Source: Parcubacteria group bacterium CG11_big_fil_rev_8_21_14_0_20_41_14
Lineage (GTDB): Bacteria; Patescibacteriota; Patescibacteriia; UBA2169
NCBI GenBank assembly: GCA_002787075.1
Contig: PCVT01000163.1
Location: 1 to 6,047 of the forward strand
Direction: 5' to 3'
DNA length: 6,047 nucleotides
Position numbers and translations under genes: made by a program. Of this stretch, positions 1 through 3,157 are shown piece by piece. The notes under the pieces are model-generated. The model saw only the letters and a program-made list of their open reading frames with translations, ran no database searches and was not told the DNA's origin. How positions within the stretch are numbered: position 1 is the first letter of the stretch; each line of letters begins with the position of its first letter.

Positions 1-32
1 TGACGCGCAGTTTTTATTATTTATTCAAAAAA

Positions 33-43
33 TGGTATAATAA
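33..43 (+). promoter_or_regulatory. Extended -10 promoter of the cupin gene
   Basis: TATAAT lies at 36-41 and is preceded by TGG at 33-35, which makes an extended -10 element. The -35 region about 17 bp upstream (13-18, TTTATT) is weak, as is common for extended -10 promoters. Transcription would start near 48, leaving a leader of about 36 nt. The 11-mer TGGTATAATAA recurs exactly at 1497-1507 before pyk. No Shine-Dalgarno sequence lies before the ATG at 84; the last 29 nt before it contain no G. Confidence 0.7.
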
Positions 44-83
44 AATCGGTCGAAATTTATAAACAAAAATACATATCAAACAT

Positions 84-476
84 ATGAAAGGATTTTATTC
101 TAATATAGAGAAGGACACGCTCGCGAATACTGATTTTCGGCGCGTGCTATATACTGGCAAGCACAGTCAATTAGTTCTGATGTGTTTAAAGCCAAGGGAA
201 GAAATTGGCGTGGAAGTGCATTCTGATATTGACCAATTCTTCCGCGTTGAAGAAGGGCAAGGACAAGTGATAATTGACGAAAATGAATACTCTGTCAAAG
301 ATGGCGATGCTGTGGTGGTTCCTTCTGGGTCAAACCATAATGTCATCAACACATCAGATACAGAAGATTTGAAATTATACACAATCTACTCCCCAGCAGA
401 GCACAAAGACGGCACAGTGGTCGCGAATAAAGCAGACGCGATTGAGGAGCATTTTGACGGGAACACGAGCGAGTAA
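84..476 (+). CDS. Small single-domain cupin protein
   Basis: This 130-residue protein is a single conserved beta-barrel cupin, predicted cytoplasmic (no signal peptide or membrane segment). Cupin motif 1 is seen around residues 42-60: G42, H46, D48, Q51 and G60. Motif 2 is around 74-89: G74-D75, P80, G82, H85 and N89. H46 and H85 are the likely metal ligands; the usual second His of motif 1 is replaced by D48, and Q51 stands near the usual Glu position. The C-terminal tail (EHFDGNTSE) and the segment LYTIYSPAEHKDGTV are typical of a widespread small cupin family that is often annotated only as cupin or mannose-6-phosphate-isomerase-like. Its substrate is not known to me and cannot be read from the sequence. 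The gene is a single transcription unit, with its own promoter at 33-43 and a strong terminator at 483-518. Start choice: the ATG at 84 gives the family N-terminus (MKGF..NIE). The family call is firm; the function is open. Confidence 0.9.
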   Translation: MKGFYSNIEKDTLANTDFRRVLYTGKHSQLVLMCLKPREEIGVEVHSDIDQFFRVEEGQGQVIIDENEYSVKDGDAVVVPSGSNHNVINTSDTEDLKLYTIYSPAEHKDGTVVANKADAIEEHFDGNTSE

Positions 477-482
477 TTTAGG

Positions 483-518
483 AAAGGCAAGTCCTTTTCA
501 AAAGGTCTTGCCTTTTTT
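483..518 (+). terminator. Rho-independent terminator after the cupin gene
   Basis: The arm at 483-491 (AAAGGCAAG) pairs with 507-515 (CTTGCCTTT). A T-T mismatch follows (492/506), then the core CCTTTT/AAAAGG closes the hairpin at 493-505. A run of six T (513-518) follows, overlapping the end of the stem. It begins 6 bp after the cupin stop codon. The core is nearly the same as in the terminator at 1453-1488. Confidence 0.9.
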
Positions 519-521
519 CAC

Positions 522-549
522 TTGCATAACAAATCAAATATGCTAATAT
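522..549 (+). promoter_or_regulatory. Promoter of the SurA-N-like gene
   Basis: A -35-like TTGCAT at 522-527 and a -10 TAATAT at 544-549 are separated by 16 bp, with TGC at 541-543 making an extended -10. It starts only a few bases after the preceding terminator's T tract. Transcription near 556 would leave a leader of about 28 nt. The nucleotides before the ATG at 584 contain no Shine-Dalgarno sequence. Confidence 0.65.
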
Positions 550-583
550 ACAGATACTAAATTAAACATATAATCTATTTTCT

Positions 584-1408
584 ATGGAAAAAACAGAAAC
601 TATGCCTCAAACAGAACAGCCAGCCATGCGCGTAGCGCGTCGGAAAAAGGGGGATTTTTTTGGCAGGCATTGGAAAAAAATTGGGGTTTTTGCAGCGGTT
701 TTGATTGTGATTATCGGGTCTGGAATCGCGGGCCACGCGTATGGCGACAAAATCGCGGGCAGATTTTTCAGCAACAATGAATCAGGATCAAATTCGCAAA
801 GCAAAGCAGCTGGCGAGTTAAAAGAGCTTCCGAAAATCGTTGCAGTCGTGAATAACGAGCAAATCACCAAAGATCAGTTCCAAACCAGAGTAAACCTTTC
901 AAGCCAATCATACGCGGCTCAGGGCGTGGACGTGAATACATCTGAGGCGCAGACCCAAATCCGCGAAAACGTGATTCAAAACCTAATTAATGAGCGCATT
1001 ATCCTCCAGTACGCGGCTAAAGATGGAATCAGCGCGACTCAGGAATCGGTTGATCAGCAATTCAATACATTTGTGGAGCAGACCGGTGGACAGGATAAAT
1101 TTAAAGAAGCCATCAAGACTCAAGGCATTACTGAGGAATATGTGCGCAATGACATAAAAATTCAGCTTACGACTCAGGAATATCTGAATCAGAAAGTTAA
1201 TTTTTCAGGCATTGATCCAACAGACGAAGAAGTAGCTGCTGCCTACGAAACTGCCAAATCCCAAGTTCAGGACCAGAGCCAGGTGCCGCCTTTGGAAGAA
1301 GCAGCCGAAGACCTTAAGGCGCAGCTTATCGCGCAAGAGCGCAACAATCGCGCGAATGCGTATGTTCAGTCCTTAAGAGACAATAGCTCTGTGCAGATTC
1401 TATTTTAA
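584..1408 (+). CDS. Membrane-anchored SurA N-domain-like protein
   Basis: This 274-residue protein has a basic cytoplasmic N-terminus (RVARRKKG at 16-23, KK at 31-32), one hydrophobic segment at about 33-53 (IGVFAAVLIVIIGSG...), a Ser/Asn/Gln-rich linker at about 63-78, and an extracytoplasmic domain from about residue 84. That domain opens with KIVAVVNNEQITKDQF, the usual start of SurA/PrsA-type chaperone N-domains (short strand, then helix), and continues with Gln- and Glu-rich helices, ending at 274. There is no cysteine, so it is not a lipoprotein and the hydrophobic segment probably stays as an anchor. I see no parvulin PPIase domain, which in full-length SurA/PrsA/PpiD proteins follows the N-domain. 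The likely role is a holdase-type chaperone for exported or surface proteins; this is inference from the fold. It has its own promoter and terminator. In-frame ATGs at residues 7 and 15 are possible alternative starts, but the first ATG fits the promoter spacing. The family call is good, the exact role uncertain. Confidence 0.8.
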   Translation: MEKTETMPQTEQPAMRVARRKKGDFFGRHWKKIGVFAAVLIVIIGSGIAGHAYGDKIAGRFFSNNESGSNSQSKAAGELKELPKIVAVVNNEQITKDQFQTRVNLSSQSYAAQGVDVNTSEAQTQIRENVIQNLINERIILQYAAKDGISATQESVDQQFNTFVEQTGGQDKFKEAIKTQGITEEYVRNDIKIQLTTQEYLNQKVNFSGIDPTDEEVAAAYETAKSQVQDQSQVPPLEEAAEDLKAQLIAQERNNRANAYVQSLRDNSSVQILF

Positions 1409-1452
1409 TAGAGCTTATATATTTGGATCATTATTTATACAAAGGTATATAT

Positions 1453-1488
1453 AAAGGTAAGACCTTTTGAAAAGGTCTTATCTTTTTT
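1453..1488 (+). terminator. Rho-independent terminator after the SurA-N-like gene
   Basis: The arm 1453-1464 (AAAGGTAAGACC) pairs with 1474-1485 (GGTCTTATCTTT) with one G-U pair (1457/1481). The stem continues as TTTT/AAAA towards the loop around 1469, and six T follow at 1483-1488, overlapping the end of the stem. The hairpin core matches that at 483-518. The pyk promoter's -10 begins only about 10 bp later, so its -35 region overlaps the terminator arm. Confidence 0.9.
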
Positions 1489-1496
1489 GTGTTTTG

Positions 1497-1507
1497 TGGT
1501 ATAATAA
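1497..1507 (+). promoter_or_regulatory. Extended -10 promoter of the pyk-ppsA operon
   Basis: TATAAT at 1500-1505 is preceded by TGG at 1497-1499. The 11-mer TGGTATAATAA is identical to that at 33-43. No good -35 is present, because that position falls in the 3' arm of the preceding terminator. Transcription would start near 1512 and give a leader of about 43 nt with no Shine-Dalgarno sequence before the ATG at 1555. Confidence 0.7.
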
Positions 1508-1554
1508 TAAAGAAATACCAAAGCTCAAACAACAAAATTTTGAAATTTATTCTT

Positions 1555-3132
1555 ATGGTTTTAAAAAATACAAAAATAATCTGCACAATTGGGCCAGCAA
1601 CTGAGTCAATCCGTAAATTACGCCATTTGATAAAAGCAGGCATGAATTGCGCTCGGTTGAATTTTTCACATGGCACATACGAGCATCACGCGAAGTTGAT
1701 CCGAAACGTGCGCGCGGTTTCTGAAAAAATGGATGAGCCAATCGCTATAATTCAAGATTTGCAAGGCCCGCGCATTAGAATCGGGGAACTTCCAGAAGAC
1801 GGGGTTGAGATAAAGCGGGGTGAAGAGGTTGTGTTGGCGTATGAGAAAGCGGCAGGTTCGCTCTTTGCGCCCTTGTCGCTGACGTGGATTCGAACGGAGA
1901 AAAGCGACCCTGCCGCTGGGATTGGGAGCGACAAGGCCGCGAGCAAGAGCGACAAGGCCGCAAGCAAGAGCGACAAGGCCGCAAGCAAGAGCGACAAGGC
2001 CGCGAGCAAGAGCGACAAGGCCACTCAAATTATTCTTCCCACGCAGGAGAATTTGGGTAGAATCGTGAAAAAAGGGGAAATCATTTTAATCAAAGACGGC
2101 TTAGTGCGCTTGCGCGCGATCTCTGTCCTCGGAGCGTGTGTTAAGGCGCGAGTGGAGCAAGGCGGAGTGATCACTTCAAACCGAGGAATCAATCTTCCTG
2201 AATCAAAAATTACTAATGTTGTGATTACCAAAAAAGACAAAGAGGATTTAAAGTTCGGCTTAAAACAGAAAGTGGACTGGATCGCTTTGTCCTTCGTACG
2301 CGACAAGAGTGATGTTGAACATTTGCGGGGGCTGTTGCCGAAAGGAAAATCATATCAGCCAAAAATAATCGCGAAAATTGAACGCAAAGAAGCAGTTGAA
2401 AATTTTGACGCTATACTCGCGGCAAGCGACGCTATTATGGTGGCGCGCGGGGATCTTGGCATTGAATTGCCAGCCGAAGAAATTCCGCTTCTGCAAAAAG
2501 AGTTTATAGAAAAATGCTTAAAGGCCTCTAAGCCAGTGATAGTCGCGACCCAGATGCTGGAAAGCATGACAACCAATTCGCGCCCGACCCGCGCTGAAGT
2601 ATCAGATGTCGCGAATGCCGTGATTGACCATACTGACGCGGTTATGTTATCGTCCGAGACATCTACTGGCAAATATCCAATCGCCACATGCCAAATGATG
2701 CGAAATATTATAATTGAAACAGAAGAATCGCCATATGATGATGACGTGAAAACGCGCGGAACAAACAAGTCAATTGTGCCAAACATAATCGCGCACACTG
2801 CGGAAGATATTGTTGGCAATGATCATATCCGCGCTATTGTGGTAATGTCTTCATCTGGAAAATCAGCCCAGCTTATCGCGTCTGAGAGGCCTTCTGTACC
2901 AGTAATCGCCTTAACTCAGAATGATGTCTCGCGCAAGCAAATGGCTTTGATTTGGGGAGTGAGGCCGTTTATAATGAAGCGCCAGAGAAATGTTGATGAT
3001 TTGATACAATCAACCGTCAAACTCGTGAAGCGCGAGCTCAAGGTCAAAAAGGGCGATAAAATCATTATCGCGTCCGGCCACCCTACTGGGCCACATGGGT
3101 CATTAAATCTTTTGAAAATACATACGGTTTGA
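1555..3132 (+). CDS. pyk: Pyruvate kinase with an in-frame repeat insertion
   Basis: It transfers phosphate from PEP to ADP, giving pyruvate and ATP in the last step of glycolysis (cytoplasmic). The protein has 525 residues. The N-terminal A domain shows TKIICTIGPA and NCARLNFSHG. The active-site stretch has AKIERKEAVENF with K274 and E276, and MVARGDLGIE with D300; the 26-residue spacing K to D equals that of K220 to D246 in E. coli PykF. The C domain is complete and ends with the family tail LKIHTV. Residues 99-156 are foreign: a repeat-derived insert in the B (lid) domain, in a loop before GRIVKKGEIILIKDGL. Removing these 58 residues leaves 467, close to the usual 470. A GTG further upstream (1489) lies inside the promoter region, so the ATG at 1555, which gives the normal N-terminus, is preferred. 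ppsA follows after 25 bp, so the two are probably one operon. All catalytic residues I checked are present, so the enzyme is probably active. Confidence 0.96.
   Translation: MVLKNTKIICTIGPATESIRKLRHLIKAGMNCARLNFSHGTYEHHAKLIRNVRAVSEKMDEPIAIIQDLQGPRIRIGELPEDGVEIKRGEEVVLAYEKAAGSLFAPLSLTWIRTEKSDPAAGIGSDKAASKSDKAASKSDKAASKSDKAASKSDKATQIILPTQENLGRIVKKGEIILIKDGLVRLRAISVLGACVKARVEQGGVITSNRGINLPESKITNVVITKKDKEDLKFGLKQKVDWIALSFVRDKSDVEHLRGLLPKGKSYQPKIIAKIERKEAVENFDAILAASDAIMVARGDLGIELPAEEIPLLQKEFIEKCLKASKPVIVATQMLESMTTNSRPTRAEVSDVANAVIDHTDAVMLSSETSTGKYPIATCQMMRNIIIETEESPYDDDVKTRGTNKSIVPNIIAHTAEDIVGNDHIRAIVVMSSSGKSAQLIASERPSVPVIALTQNDVSRKQMALIWGVRPFIMKRQRNVDDLIQSTVKLVKRELKVKKGDKIIIASGHPTGPHGSLNLLKIHTV
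1849..1940 (+). repeat. In-frame palindromic element, copy 1 (in pyk)
   Basis: This 92-bp copy starts with the module GCGGCAGGTTCGCT and ends with AGCGACAAGGCCGC. Its right half (AGCGACCCTGCCGC, TGGGATTGGG, AGCGACAAGGCCGC) is identical to the partial copy at 5402-5439. Its left half is eroded between the modules and carries a longer, different loop. It is translated as AAGSL at the left arm and SDPAAGIGSDKAA at the right arm, residues 99 onward of pyruvate kinase. Confidence 0.88.
1927..2022 (+). repeat. 21-bp tandem repeat, 4 full units plus a partial one
   Basis: Units begin at 1927, 1948, 1969 and 1990, with a partial unit at 2011-2022. Each is the 14-bp module AGCGACAAGGCCGC plus 7 bp (AAGCAAG or GAGCAAG) and is read as SDKAASK. 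Units differ only by GCG/GCA at the fifth codon. The first unit is the right end of the palindromic element, so the array grew out of that arm. The product is a charged, probably disordered loop in the lid domain of pyruvate kinase. Confidence 0.95.
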
Positions 3133-3157
3133 CGAAAAAATAAAATAAAAAACAAAA

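Noticed and set aside
1489..1557. GTG start at 1489 extending pyruvate kinase by 22 residues
   Set aside because: The extension would start in the terminator T tract and cover the -10 element; the ATG at 1555 gives the normal family N-terminus.
1870..1900. tRNA-like remnant (GGATTCGAAC resembles a T-arm on the minus strand; GGTTCG also occurs in the arms)
   Set aside because: The flanking bases do not form a T-stem, and no acceptor, D or anticodon arm is visible. The similarity is short enough to be chance.
1927..2022. CRISPR array
   Set aside because: The repeats are contiguous 21-bp units in frame within a gene, with no unique spacers and no cas genes.
3130..3157. Alternative genetic code with TGA read as an amino acid
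   Set aside because: The TGA at 3130 follows the normal pyruvate kinase C-terminus (LKIHTV), so it works as a stop.
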